In this document: positions 7,268 through 14,190 of the stretch, piece after piece
Numbering within the stretch: position 1 is the first letter of the stretch
Layout of the letters: every line of letters begins with the position of its first letter
Source: Candidatus Thorarchaeota archaeon
Lineage (GTDB): Archaea > Asgardarchaeota > Thorarchaeia > Thorarchaeales > Thorarchaeaceae
Assembly (NCBI GenBank): GCA_016841005.1
Contig: JAEORG010000242.1
Coordinates: 1 to 19,202, forward strand
Reading direction: 5' to 3'
DNA length: 19,202 bases
Made by a program: the position numbers and the translations under genes
Notes under the pieces: generated by a model
The model's database searches: none
Told to the model about the DNA's origin: nothing
What the model saw: the letters and a program-made list of their open reading frames with translations, nothing else

Positions 7268-8605
7268 TCATGTCATTGGAATAAATCCTGAACTAATCAG
7301 AATGAAATAGATGACAACTCCAACAGCCATAATGAGGCCATCCCGAAAGACCAGCTTTGCAAGCTTTGTTTCACGGTCAGCTTGATACACGAATATGGTT
7401 TTGTTAAATATTGCCATTGTTGTAGCAATTACAACCGAATATACAGCTGTTGAAAGACTAATTCCTCCAGCAGTGAAAGTAAGTGCTGCTGTTGTGACAA
7501 CTGCACCAGCATTGATTAAACCACCAATAATAGAAATCACAAGGAAACCAGCATCGCTAGCTATTGCTTGTGCTACTAATGATATGTACAGAATAAAACC
7601 GAATACTGCGGCAAACCTCATTGCCGCTCCAAATTCAAAGGGTGAAACAAGTCTGGTATCAATTTCCTCAGGCTCATCTAAATGGAACTTCTTCCTTTCA
7701 TATAGAAGCCTGACAATTCCCACAATCACTAAGAGTGCTAAGGGAAATAGGAAATATCCGAAAATCTGGAACGTTGGATCTAAAAGGATCACTAAAATCC
7801 CATTTCTTATGGCCATTGCTAAGTTTGTCAGTATTGCAGAAACCGCAAAGCTCCCTGGATTCTTCCTCTCTGTTTTGACATAGGTATCAGTCAAGCTTGA
7901 AACAGTAGCCTCGCTATTTGCAAATCCTCCAAAGAATCCAAAGAAGTACTTCCCTCTCTCTTTGTATTTCTTTACAAGGATATAGTTTGCAAAGCTAATT
8001 GATAGAAGAATGACTATGAGCACATAAGTTGTATAAATTGGGAACCCTTCAGGAAGTCCTGGTACAGGGATTGTTTCAGGTACTAGCGGCGCGAAGAAAA
8101 GAATGACCACACCAAGTTCTGCAGCACTGATCATTTCATCATGGCTTACTCCAGCAACAGCTGCAGCAAGTTCATCCTTAAATCCAAGAACTAGAAAGAC
8201 CAAGAATGCCACGGTCATTGCAAGAATCTGAAGGGTACCAATAATCTGTCCTTCCGGGGGTACATCAAGACCCACTAATGTGCCTAGAACAAAAGATATT
8301 GCGAATACAATTGTTGTTGTCATTCCCTTTCTCATAGAACGTATAATCTTCTGATAAAGCTGAATTCCCACCAATAGAAGTGAGATTGCTGTTGCATAGA
8401 TTAGGATTATAGGATTAGAAGATACAACAAATGAATATGCTGCTAGTGTGCCTAATAGACTATGCAAACCAAATGATCGGACACCAACAGTTCGGTCTTT
8501 TTCCGCCTTCTTTTGTCGCTCTAGACCAATTAAACCTCCTACAGCGAAACCAATGAGAAATCTGAGAACAAGATCAGCTGTAAGGAAGTCAATGGCATTT
8601 TGCAC
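7268..8605 (-). CDS. MgtC/SapB-like N-terminal domain with DUF4010-type membrane domain
   Basis: 445 residues, almost entirely hydrophobic segments, with about eleven or twelve predicted helices. Residues about 10-150 show the MgtC/SapB pattern: RFLIGFAVGGLIGLERQKK, then VGVRSFGLHSLLGTLAAY and a short basic loop IIRSMRKGMTTT. The remaining 290 residues fit the DUF4010 family usually fused to it, including FFGGFANSEATVSSL at about 224 and the glycine/alanine-rich GGLINAGAVVTTAAL near 365. The molecular function of this fusion is not established; MgtC itself is linked to magnesium-limitation responses and ATP-synthase control in bacteria. The GTG start at 8605 is favoured by a TATA-like box about 44 bases upstream. 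It is on the same strand as hisS but separated from it by 156 bases. Confidence 0.85.
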   Translation of the reverse strand: MQNAIDFLTADLVLRFLIGFAVGGLIGLERQKKAEKDRTVGVRSFGLHSLLGTLAAYSFVVSSNPIILIYATAISLLLVGIQLYQKIIRSMRKGMTTTIVFAISFVLGTLVGLDVPPEGQIIGTLQILAMTVAFLVFLVLGFKDELAAAVAGVSHDEMISAAELGVVILFFAPLVPETIPVPGLPEGFPIYTTYVLIVILLSISFANYILVKKYKERGKYFFGFFGGFANSEATVSSLTDTYVKTERKNPGSFAVSAILTNLAMAIRNGILVILLDPTFQIFGYFLFPLALLVIVGIVRLLYERKKFHLDEPEEIDTRLVSPFEFGAAMRFAAVFGFILYISLVAQAIASDAGFLVISIIGGLINAGAVVTTAALTFTAGGISLSTAVYSVVIATTMAIFNKTIFVYQADRETKLAKLVFRDGLIMAVGVVIYFILISSGFIPMT

Positions 8606-8645
8606 TATAATCCACTATCCGGATTCAAAAGTGAGTCAGAATTCC

Positions 8646-8655
8646 ATTTTAAACC
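8646..8655 (-). promoter_or_regulatory. TATA-like promoter box for the MgtC/DUF4010 gene
   Basis: On the minus strand GGTTTAAAAT is preceded by a purine/T-rich stretch (AATA) that could act with a BRE. It is centred about 44 bases before the GTG start at 8605; archaeal spacing of about 26 would put the transcript start near 8622, a leader of under 20 bases. Confidence 0.45.
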
Positions 8656-8674
8656 TATTATTACAGACACATTC

Positions 8675-8713
8675 AGAAAAAGAAGCAGATGACTGGACCA
8701 AACTAGTCCAGTC
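8675..8713 (-). terminator. Terminator hairpin overlapping the stop codon of the HhH-Rpo6 gene
   Basis: GACTGGAC at 8691-8698 and GTCCAGTC at 8706-8713 form a perfect eight-base stem. The seven-base loop contains the TAG stop at 8705-8703. On the minus strand a T-rich run (CTTCTTTTTCT at about 8685-8675) follows closely. It fits an intrinsic terminator ending the thermosome-Rpo6 transcript. Confidence 0.65.
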
Positions 8714-9386
8714 TTGTGTGTTTTAATAGTGACTTGAGTGGAATATCATAGAATTCCCCTGTGGGAAGTGTTCTTCTAAGAGTCATTGGAAGAACTCCTG
8801 AACTCAGTTCAACCTCAGCCAATTCAAAGAGTCCTTTTGGAGCTTTCTTTGTGCTCACTAGAACAGGAGCTCCCATAGATATCTGCAAAGCTCGAGCTCC
8901 AATGATTCGAGCCTTTTCGAACTTGGTCAACCATTTTGGACCTGCAGGTATCCCCATGGATTTCTTCTCAGTTTCAAGTCCAGTTGTCAATGATTGTCTC
9001 TCAAAGGCTTGTTCTATTTCCTCACTTGGAGGTAATTCATGTACCTCGGGATCAGGCTCTTGGGCCTTCTTCCGCTTTGACTTTTTCTTACCAGTGAGAT
9101 CGACAACCCCTGCCTCTATCATCTCTAGAAGAGATTTCGCCTCGTCTATGATAGTTTCAGCTTTCGCAACACTGAAGCCAGATACTGCTGCAGCTAGTTC
9201 TTCTGCATCTGCATCTGCAATCATATTGATTGTATCATATCCCTTTTCCACGAGTTTTACCGCATTCTTGGGGCCAACACCTTGGATGTTTGTGAGAATC
9301 TCCGCCTTTTCTGCGTCCGAGAACTCTGATGGGCTTTCTTCCTCTTCTTCTTCTTCGTTGATTTCGACTTCGGGGTCTTCTGACAT
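8703..9386 (-). CDS. rpoK: RNA polymerase subunit Rpo6 (RpoK/Rpb6) domain fused to an N-terminal helix-hairpin-helix domain
   Basis: 227 residues from the chosen start. Residues 150-227 are an Rpo6/Rpb6 domain: [22 protein letters not shown] at about 153-174, then [25 protein letters not shown]. Rpo6 helps clamp and assemble the largest polymerase subunit. Stand-alone archaeal RpoK is usually well under 120 residues; here 149 residues precede it: an acidic tail (about 1-27, with a Glu run at 11-17), a tandem HhH domain at 29-90 ([20 protein letters not shown]) resembling the RadA/Rad51 N-terminal domain, and a very basic linker at 98-107. ATG at 9386 is preferred over GTG at 9398 because AGGTG at 9400-9396 is nine bases upstream of it. 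It follows the thermosome gene by 36 bases and is probably co-transcribed. The Rpo6 call is strong; what the HhH part binds is unknown. Confidence 0.88.
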   Translation of the reverse strand: MSEDPEVEINEEEEEEESPSEFSDAEKAEILTNIQGVGPKNAVKLVEKGYDTINMIADADAEELAAAVSGFSVAKAETIIDEAKSLLEMIEAGVVDLTGKKKSKRKKAQEPDPEVHELPPSEEIEQAFERQSLTTGLETEKKSMGIPAGPKWLTKFEKARIIGARALQISMGAPVLVSTKKAPKGLFELAEVELSSGVLPMTLRRTLPTGEFYDIPLKSLLKHTRLD

Positions 9387-9422
9387 GAGTTCGCACACCT
9401 ACGATTGTACGTTTGACTCTTT

Positions 9423-11066
9423 CTATTCGTCCTCATCCATGCCGCCGCCGGGGCCGCCAGGCGCTCCGCCCATGCCGCCACCGCCCTTTGAGCTGATGAC
9501 ATCATCTATTTTCAGAATCATTTGAGCAGCTTCTGCAGCTGACATGACGATTTGCTTGTTGACAAGAGAAGACTCGACGACTCGAGCGCTTTTCATATCG
9601 CCAACCTTTCCTTTACCGATATCCACTCCATAAGTGGTTTTGCCTTCAGCATGGGCTGACCTGAGATCCACAATGATATCAATGGGGTCGAGTCCTGCGT
9701 TCTCAGCAAGTATTGCTGGAAGAGCCTCAACAGCATCGGCGAAGGCATTGACAGCGTATTGCTCTCTCCCTTCTAAGTTTGACGCATAATCTCTGAGGTC
9801 TTGACTAATCGCACAAGCAAGTGCACCACCGCCATAGCTGATCTCTGGATGGATTACTACATCACGGGTCACATAGAGCGCATCATTTAGAGCTCTATCT
9901 ACCTCATCTACTATGTGATCAGTTCCACCTCTAACAAGGATGGTCACAACAGAAGATTTTGGAGTGCCTTCTACGAAGAGCATCTTATCCTCTCCAACGG
10001 TTCTCTGCTCAACAATCCTAGCTTTACCGAGGTCTGATGAGGAAAGATTCTGAATCTTCGAAACAATAGCTGCACCCGTTGCTTTGTGAAGACGCTCAAC
10101 GTCTGACTTCTTGATACGTCTGACAGCAAGAATGTTATTCTTTGCTAGGTAATGCTGTGCAACATCATCAATTCCTTTTTGGGCAATCACGACGTTAGCT
10201 CCAGCCTCAACTATTTTGTTAACCATGTCTTTGAGCATTTTCTCTTCTTCGTCTAAGAAACTCTGCATTGCCATCGGGTCGCTGATTGAGATTTTTGCAT
10301 CGAATTCTGTCTTTGTAACTTCAAGTGGTGATTCAAGTAAAGCAATCTTTGCCCCTTCGATTTTCTTTGGCATTCCAGGGTGTACAATTTCTTTATCCAA
10401 TACAATACCCTTTACGAGTTCAGTACTGGATACTGGAAGTCCCTTCTGCTTCTGGCGGGGAATGTTTTCCATATCGATATCCTCGTCGCCTGTACGTTCC
10501 TTAGCGACAGAAAGAACTGCATCGACAACAACATCTGCCAATTCATCGCGATAATTTGATATGAATTTGCTTGACATAGATGTCATTGCGACATCCTTCA
10601 ATATCTTCTTGAATGATGTTTCTGCAGGATTGACCTTCTCTGATGAGTCATCAATTACCTTTAACGCCCTCTCTCCTGCCTTTCTATATCCACTGATAAT
10701 TGTGGATGGATGAATATTCTGATCAAGAAGTTTTTCGGCCTGTTTAAGCAGATTACCAGCGAGGATAGCAGCGGTAGTTGTTCCATCGCCGACTTCAGCA
10801 TCAACGGTCTTTGAGACCTCAATAATCATTTTTGCTGCGGGATGTGCAACGTCCATCTCCTTCAAGATTGTCGCACCATCGTTGCTGACTGTAACATCAC
10901 CAAATGAATCTACGAGCATCTTGTCCATACCTTTCGGACCAAGTGCTGATTTTACTGCTTCAGCAATAACGACAGCTGCCATGATATTATTTCTCTGCGC
11001 GTCACGGCCTCGCGTCCTCTCTGTGTCTTCTCTCAAGACAATAACTGGAACTTGTTGGTTACTCAT
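9423..11066 (-). CDS. Thermosome subunit (group II chaperonin)
   Basis: 547 residues, full family length. Thermosome subunits form a double-ring ATP-driven protein-folding chamber in the cytosol, closed by a built-in lid. Visible signatures are [13 protein letters not shown] (41-53), [10 protein letters not shown] (62-71) and the ATP-binding GDGTTTA (93-99). The gene ends in a Gly/Met-rich tail with a MDEDE terminus, typical of CCT/thermosome proteins. The ATG at 11066 has a GGAGGA ribosome site at 11080-11075, eight bases upstream, and a TATA-like promoter with an inverted repeat further up. It is followed after 36 bases by the HhH-Rpo6 gene. Many archaea have several thermosome genes; whether this is alpha, beta or another paralogue cannot be told. 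Confidence 0.97.
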   Translation of the reverse strand: MSNQQVPVIVLREDTERTRGRDAQRNNIMAAVVIAEAVKSALGPKGMDKMLVDSFGDVTVSNDGATILKEMDVAHPAAKMIIEVSKTVDAEVGDGTTTAAILAGNLLKQAEKLLDQNIHPSTIISGYRKAGERALKVIDDSSEKVNPAETSFKKILKDVAMTSMSSKFISNYRDELADVVVDAVLSVAKERTGDEDIDMENIPRQKQKGLPVSSTELVKGIVLDKEIVHPGMPKKIEGAKIALLESPLEVTKTEFDAKISISDPMAMQSFLDEEEKMLKDMVNKIVEAGANVVIAQKGIDDVAQHYLAKNNILAVRRIKKSDVERLHKATGAAIVSKIQNLSSSDLGKARIVEQRTVGEDKMLFVEGTPKSSVVTILVRGGTDHIVDEVDRALNDALYVTRDVVIHPEISYGGGALACAISQDLRDYASNLEGREQYAVNAFADAVEALPAILAENAGLDPIDIIVDLRSAHAEGKTTYGVDIGKGKVGDMKSARVVESSLVNKQIVMSAAEAAQMILKIDDVISSKGGGGMGGAPGGPGGGMDEDE

Positions 11067-11105
11067 CGTTTTATTCCTCCATGGTATAGATAACTATCTC
11101 TAATT

Positions 11106-11132
11106 CCATGTATCAAACAAAACTGTACATGG
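11106..11132. promoter_or_regulatory. Inverted repeat at the predicted thermosome transcription start (candidate operator)
   Basis: CCATGTA at 11106-11112 and TACATGG at 11126-11132 form a perfect seven-base inverted repeat with a 13-base spacer. Relative to the TATA-like box at 11153-11158, the predicted transcription start falls at about 11130, so the repeat would cover the start site and the first bases of the leader. That position suits a dimeric repressor blocking polymerase. The repeat is seen directly; the regulatory role is inferred. Confidence 0.4.
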
Positions 11133-11149
11133 GCTTCGGATTAGATTTA

Positions 11150-11162
11150 GCATTTAAACCTT
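11150..11162 (-). promoter_or_regulatory. TATA/BRE-like promoter of the thermosome gene
   Basis: On the minus strand the sequence reads AAGGTTTAAATGC, with TTTAAA at 11158-11153 and a purine-rich element just upstream that could serve as BRE. It lies about 90 bases before the start codon, predicting a leader of roughly 64 bases that carries a strong ribosome site. Confidence 0.5.
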
Positions 11163-11239
11163 AGCTTAGGACTCGCTCTTTGATAGGACGGCCAATTGCA
11201 TCGGAATAAAAAGCTTGTCAACTGACGAAAGAGCATGCC

Positions 11240-12133
11240 TTAATGAATGATAGACGGACGTCGAAGAACAACATTATCCCCAATCTTTGCTCCTACTGCT
11301 GCAGCAATATGCGGGCATTTTGCTCTAATCACATAATATGTTTCGACACCAATTTCTCTTTGAATCTCTGGAAAGCTCTCAACGTTTGCTTGACCTTTTG
11401 AAATGACTAAATCACATTCAGAAACAAGCTGTAGGAAATCATCACTTACCCATCTCTTTGGAACCCCGTGAGCCCATCCTCCCGTATCAGCAATCTCCGC
11501 AAGATTCTCCAATTCAGTTCCCTTGATGTCATCTCTCGTCGCATCATTAATCATGGCTTTTCCTTTGACCACGTATGTAACTTTCCAACCATGTTCTTTT
11601 AAGATGTGAATTAGAGGAATATCGAATAGTGTTTCTCCTGCATTATCTGCTAGATACACCGCATGTCCATGTTTAGAATTGATAGACTTCCACAGTAATT
11701 CACTGTCGTCCAAGACAAAACCTGAATTCATAATCTGTTCAAAAATTATCTCCAAGTCCTCAAGTGCTGGCGTGTGGTATGCTGTATTGAAATCAATCAG
11801 ATTTCCCGTTATTGATGCAGCTAATGCACCTCTAAGCTTTTCATATCCATCAAAAGACTCTAAATGCCTCTCAACAATTGGTAAGGCATTTTCTGCTGCT
11901 ATAGTGCTACGATTCTTGATTTCTTTGTACGGATCAAGATTCTTTCCGTGTTCATACAATTGTTGATAAAGATCGACAGAAAGAATGAGAGGTTCTAGTT
12001 TCTCTTCATAACCCTTCGCAATTTTCTCGTAAGCAAAGGTGAAGAGCTCAAGTTGCTCTTCAAGGTCCTCGGTGAGCAACGGAATGAGTAGTTTTAGACT
12101 TTTTAAGATGCAAGCAGAACATTCTGGAATCAA
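11240..12133 (-). CDS. DUF89 / damage-control phosphatase family protein (ARMT1-like)
   Basis: 297 residues from the chosen start. The family metal-binding and active-site elements are visible: PECSACILK at the N terminus, GNLIDF at about 110-115, DNAGET at 163-168, NDATRDD at about 196-202, DLVISKGQANVES at about 241-253 and RAKCPHIA at about 270-277. Archaeal and plant DUF89 members are metal-dependent phosphatases that remove harmful phosphometabolites; the substrate here is unknown. The TTG at 12133 is chosen because GAGGT at 12142-12138 lies just upstream, the family normally begins close to the PECxxC motif, and this leaves a 16-base gap after the RimI gene. In-frame TTG and ATG at 12193 and 12190 would add about 20 residues and overlap RimI, but have no ribosome site. 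It ends in TAA at 11242-11240. Confidence 0.85.
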   Translation of the reverse strand: MIPECSACILKSLKLLIPLLTEDLEEQLELFTFAYEKIAKGYEEKLEPLILSVDLYQQLYEHGKNLDPYKEIKNRSTIAAENALPIVERHLESFDGYEKLRGALAASITGNLIDFNTAYHTPALEDLEIIFEQIMNSGFVLDDSELLWKSINSKHGHAVYLADNAGETLFDIPLIHILKEHGWKVTYVVKGKAMINDATRDDIKGTELENLAEIADTGGWAHGVPKRWVSDDFLQLVSECDLVISKGQANVESFPEIQREIGVETYYVIRAKCPHIAAAVGAKIGDNVVLRRPSIIH

Positions 12134-12149
12134 AGGTACCTCGATTCGA

Positions 12150-12656
12150 TCATTTGTCAGTGGAGTCTTCCTCCTCAGACACACCAGCATCAAGTACCAT
12201 CAGATATGCATCTTCACCATCTCGATAATACCCCTTCAGGACTCTCTTTATCTCGAAGTTAAGTTTTTCATAAATTGAAATAGCTTCTTCATTGGTCTTC
12301 CTGACCTCTAGGAAAAACTCTGAGGCTCCGTACTCTTTCATTCCTTCAATTGCTGCCTCTACAAGCTTCGATCCTATTCCTTGATGTCTATGTTCTGTTC
12401 TTACCGCAATAGATACAATATGTCCCTTTTTTACTGGAGAGCGTCCAAAACTCGAGATGCCTCTTTCAATTCTACACATGATGTATCCACAAATACCCTC
12501 ATCACATTCGGCAACCAAGAATGATTTCGGAGCGTGATGATACAAGCCAAGAAAGAACTGGTCTGGATAATTTTCAGGCAAACAATTTCTATTGATACTG
12601 ACCACTGATTCAATATCTTCGCGTTCAAACTGTCGAACCCTATATTCTTGGAGCAT
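12150..12656 (-). CDS. RimI/Ard1-like N-terminal protein acetyltransferase
   Basis: 168 residues of the GNAT fold, closest in pattern to archaeal Ard1/RimI (NatA-like) enzymes that acetylate protein N termini. The acetyl-CoA loop is RHQGIG at 90-95, following the strand GHIVSIAVRTEHR. ASEFFLEVRKTNEEAISIYEKLNFE (about 111-135) is the family's typical helix-strand signature, and GYYRDGEDAYLM at 142-153 is the C-terminal strand. A short acidic tail (SEEEDSTDK) follows, which is not part of the core fold. ATG at 12656 fits the family start. It is followed by the DUF89 gene, 16 bases after its stop if the chosen DUF89 start is right. Confidence 0.9.
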   Translation of the reverse strand: MLQEYRVRQFEREDIESVVSINRNCLPENYPDQFFLGLYHHAPKSFLVAECDEGICGYIMCRIERGISSFGRSPVKKGHIVSIAVRTEHRHQGIGSKLVEAAIEGMKEYGASEFFLEVRKTNEEAISIYEKLNFEIKRVLKGYYRDGEDAYLMVLDAGVSEEEDSTDK

Positions 12657-12704
12657 TATTTGTCACTGAATTGGTTTTGGCTGTAGTGAATCTGGAATTG
12701 AGTC

Positions 12705-12714
12705 GCTTTTTATC
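12705..12714 (-). promoter_or_regulatory. Possible TATA-like box upstream of the RimI-like gene
   Basis: On the minus strand GTGATAAAAAGC is AT-rich and lies about 54 bases before the ATG at 12656, giving a predicted leader of roughly 28 bases. It may promote the RimI-DUF89 pair separately from the gene upstream. The match is moderate. Confidence 0.3.
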
Positions 12715-12740
12715 ACTTACGCAGAGGACATAATTTACTG

Positions 12741-13499
12741 CTAGCGGTCACCATCTTCTAGCCACCGCTGAATTTCGTTAACATCGACCGTTGAAACAAT
12801 TTTATTTGCTCTGTTAACCCATCTCTGAACTTTTGATAATGGTATCTCATAATCAACAGGCATCTTCAATGTACCAGCTTCTATTGACTTCTTAATTCTG
12901 GACCGCATTTTCTTTGGGTCTTCCATTGATAGAGTGATGATACTGGAGATATGGGCACCAACAAAAATGGCTTTTGCATCCAAAATCCATTCTTCAGCTA
13001 CTTGAGCACTGACTTTGCATGTTTTGGAAATTTCTTCAGGATCTGCGACTGCGAGTTCATCAAGATCTTCTATCCCAATATTTTCGAGAAAAAGGGCATT
13101 CCGATCCTGAATCCCGTCTATTATTTCAACAGGGATTTCGGTATCATAATCTGCAATGCTATCACCCTCAAGAGTTTCGTAGTTAAAATCTTCCCAAATT
13201 TCAGATTGACCCATGTCTTTATCTTCTAAGGACCCACGCATCCGATTTTCAATATCTGATAATCTCCGTCTTGTGATTTCTCGTTCTTTATACAAATCAC
13301 CACTAAACCCTGCATTATGTTCAAATGCCCTTGCTATACCCCGCCATAGCATCATTAAGCCTGAGGATAGGGAAAGAAGGATAATCAGCAGAGCAGCTAC
13401 CGTATTGTACCACCACAAGGCTATACCTATTATCACAAAGATAGCAATTGATATGACAGCGAGAAAGCTAAACTGTGATTCATTCATGCTTGAAGACAT
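12741..13499 (-). CDS. Membrane-anchored protein with cytoplasmic helix-hairpin-helix domain
   Basis: 252 residues. Two hydrophobic segments at about 9-28 and 33-53 are separated by a very short WWYNT turn, forming an N-terminal hairpin anchor. A charged helical stretch follows (KEREITRRRLSDIENRMRG, about 71-89), then an acidic region. Residues about 123-180 (IIDGIQDRNALFLENIGIEDLDELAVADPEEIS) read as a helix-hairpin-helix or DUF4332-like fold, similar in pattern to the HhH in the Rpo6 fusion nearby. The remaining C-terminal part is helical with Trp227 and Trp246. Such HhH modules often bind nucleic acid or mediate protein contacts, but no function can be assigned. The ATG at 13499 lies behind a TATA-like box shared with the divergent adenylate kinase. 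The stop is TAG at 12743-12741. Confidence 0.75.
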   Translation of the reverse strand: MSSSMNESQFSFLAVISIAIFVIIGIALWWYNTVAALLIILLSLSSGLMMLWRGIARAFEHNAGFSGDLYKEREITRRRLSDIENRMRGSLEDKDMGQSEIWEDFNYETLEGDSIADYDTEIPVEIIDGIQDRNALFLENIGIEDLDELAVADPEEISKTCKVSAQVAEEWILDAKAIFVGAHISSIITLSMEDPKKMRSRIKKSIEAGTLKMPVDYEIPLSKVQRWVNRANKIVSTVDVNEIQRWLEDGDR

Positions 13500-13534
13500 T
13501 GGTACATAGCCTTGCTTTGTTTGTATTGAAATTG

Positions 13535-13565
13535 AGTTGTGTACTTATAAGGAATCTTAGTTGTG
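13535..13565. promoter_or_regulatory. Divergent promoter region with palindromic TATA box and flanking repeats
   Basis: CTTATAAG at 13544-13551 is a perfect palindrome and can be read as a TATA box on either strand. On the minus strand it sits about 49 bases before the HhH-protein ATG at 13499. On the plus strand it sits about 70 bases before the kinase ATG at 13618. AGTTGTG occurs on both sides, at 13535-13541 and 13559-13565, as a direct repeat. Whether one box serves both genes depends on the neighbouring BRE and cannot be decided by eye. Confidence 0.4.
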
Positions 13566-13617
13566 CATTTTGTCCAAATCAAATACCTTATCTCCAAAAT
13601 ATCATGGTGCGCGAAAC

Positions 13618-14190
13618 ATGAACATCATCCTTGTGGGAGGAACTCCTGGTACTGGAAAAACAGAGGTTGCCTCAGCGCTTAGAAGTAGGTTAGGTCGGGA
13701 AGTTATAGACCTTGGAGTACTGGCAAACAAAAGTAACTGTATTGGTGAACATGACTCTTTACGTGATACTGATATTATCGATGAAGATTGTTTGGTCGAT
13801 GCAATTCTCAATTTGATAGAAACAGTTGATGCTGACCTCATTATTGAAGGTCATTATATTGACTTAGTACCAGGAAATAAAGTGACAAGAGTATTCATCC
13901 TTAGAACTCATCCTGATGAACTACGAGAACGGTTGAAGTCTCGAGCATATTCAAAAGAGAAGGTCCAAGAAAACTTAGAATCAGAAATTTTTGGTATTTG
14001 CCAAATGGATGCAATTGATGCATTTGGTGAGGATCTAGTATATGAAATTGATACTTCGGAGTCTACACTTGAAGAAACCATAGAGGAGATTATGGAGATG
14101 TTACATTCTAAAGACCCTCCCATTCGGTATGACTGGATGAGTGATTTAGAGGAAGTAGGGCGTCTACAGGAATTCATTCGGGATGCTTGA
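13618..14190 (+). CDS. Adenylate kinase of the AK6/Fap7 family
   Basis: 190 residues, the usual size for archaeal AK6. The N terminus MNIILVGGTPGTGKTEVAS carries the P-loop GTPGTGKT. HYIDLVPGNKVTRVFILRTHPDELRERLKSR is the family's central region, and EKVQENLESEIFG the following helix. These enzymes act as adenylate kinases and ATPases; in eukaryotes Fap7 helps late small-subunit ribosome assembly, and archaeal homologues bind Rps11. The ATG at 13618 is chosen because it begins the conserved P-loop strand and has GGTG about 11 bases upstream; an in-frame TTG at 13561 would add an unconserved leader. It is divergent from the HhH membrane gene, and its TGA directly abuts the TAA of the convergent membrane-protein gene. 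Confidence 0.93.
   Translation: MNIILVGGTPGTGKTEVASALRSRLGREVIDLGVLANKSNCIGEHDSLRDTDIIDEDCLVDAILNLIETVDADLIIEGHYIDLVPGNKVTRVFILRTHPDELRERLKSRAYSKEKVQENLESEIFGICQMDAIDAFGEDLVYEIDTSESTLEETIEEIMEMLHSKDPPIRYDWMSDLEEVGRLQEFIRDA

Noticed and set aside
7395..7883. A 162-codon plus-strand ORF opposite the MgtC/DUF4010 gene
   Set aside because: Antisense shadow of a strongly hydrophobic coding gene; no family pattern.
9336..9361. Short CTT/GAA repeat tract
   Set aside because: It encodes the Glu run of the acidic tail; simple-sequence coding, not a mobile or CRISPR repeat.
8761..9525. A 254-codon plus-strand ORF rich in Ser, opposite the Rpo6 fusion and thermosome end
   Set aside because: It is the antisense shadow of the acidic and Gly-rich coding sequence, has biased low-complexity composition and no recognisable domain.
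11173..11234. GCTCTTT / AAAGAGC inverted repeat between the thermosome promoter and the DUF89 stop
   Set aside because: Arms are seven bases with a wide spacer and no supporting T tract or symmetry; likely chance. The T-rich run near 11204-11215 alone may end the DUF89 transcript.
13604..13621. Five-codon mini-ORF (MVRET) whose TGA overlaps the ATG of the AK6 kinase
   Set aside because: Very short, no ribosome site of its own and easily produced by chance; the kinase start is well supported without it.
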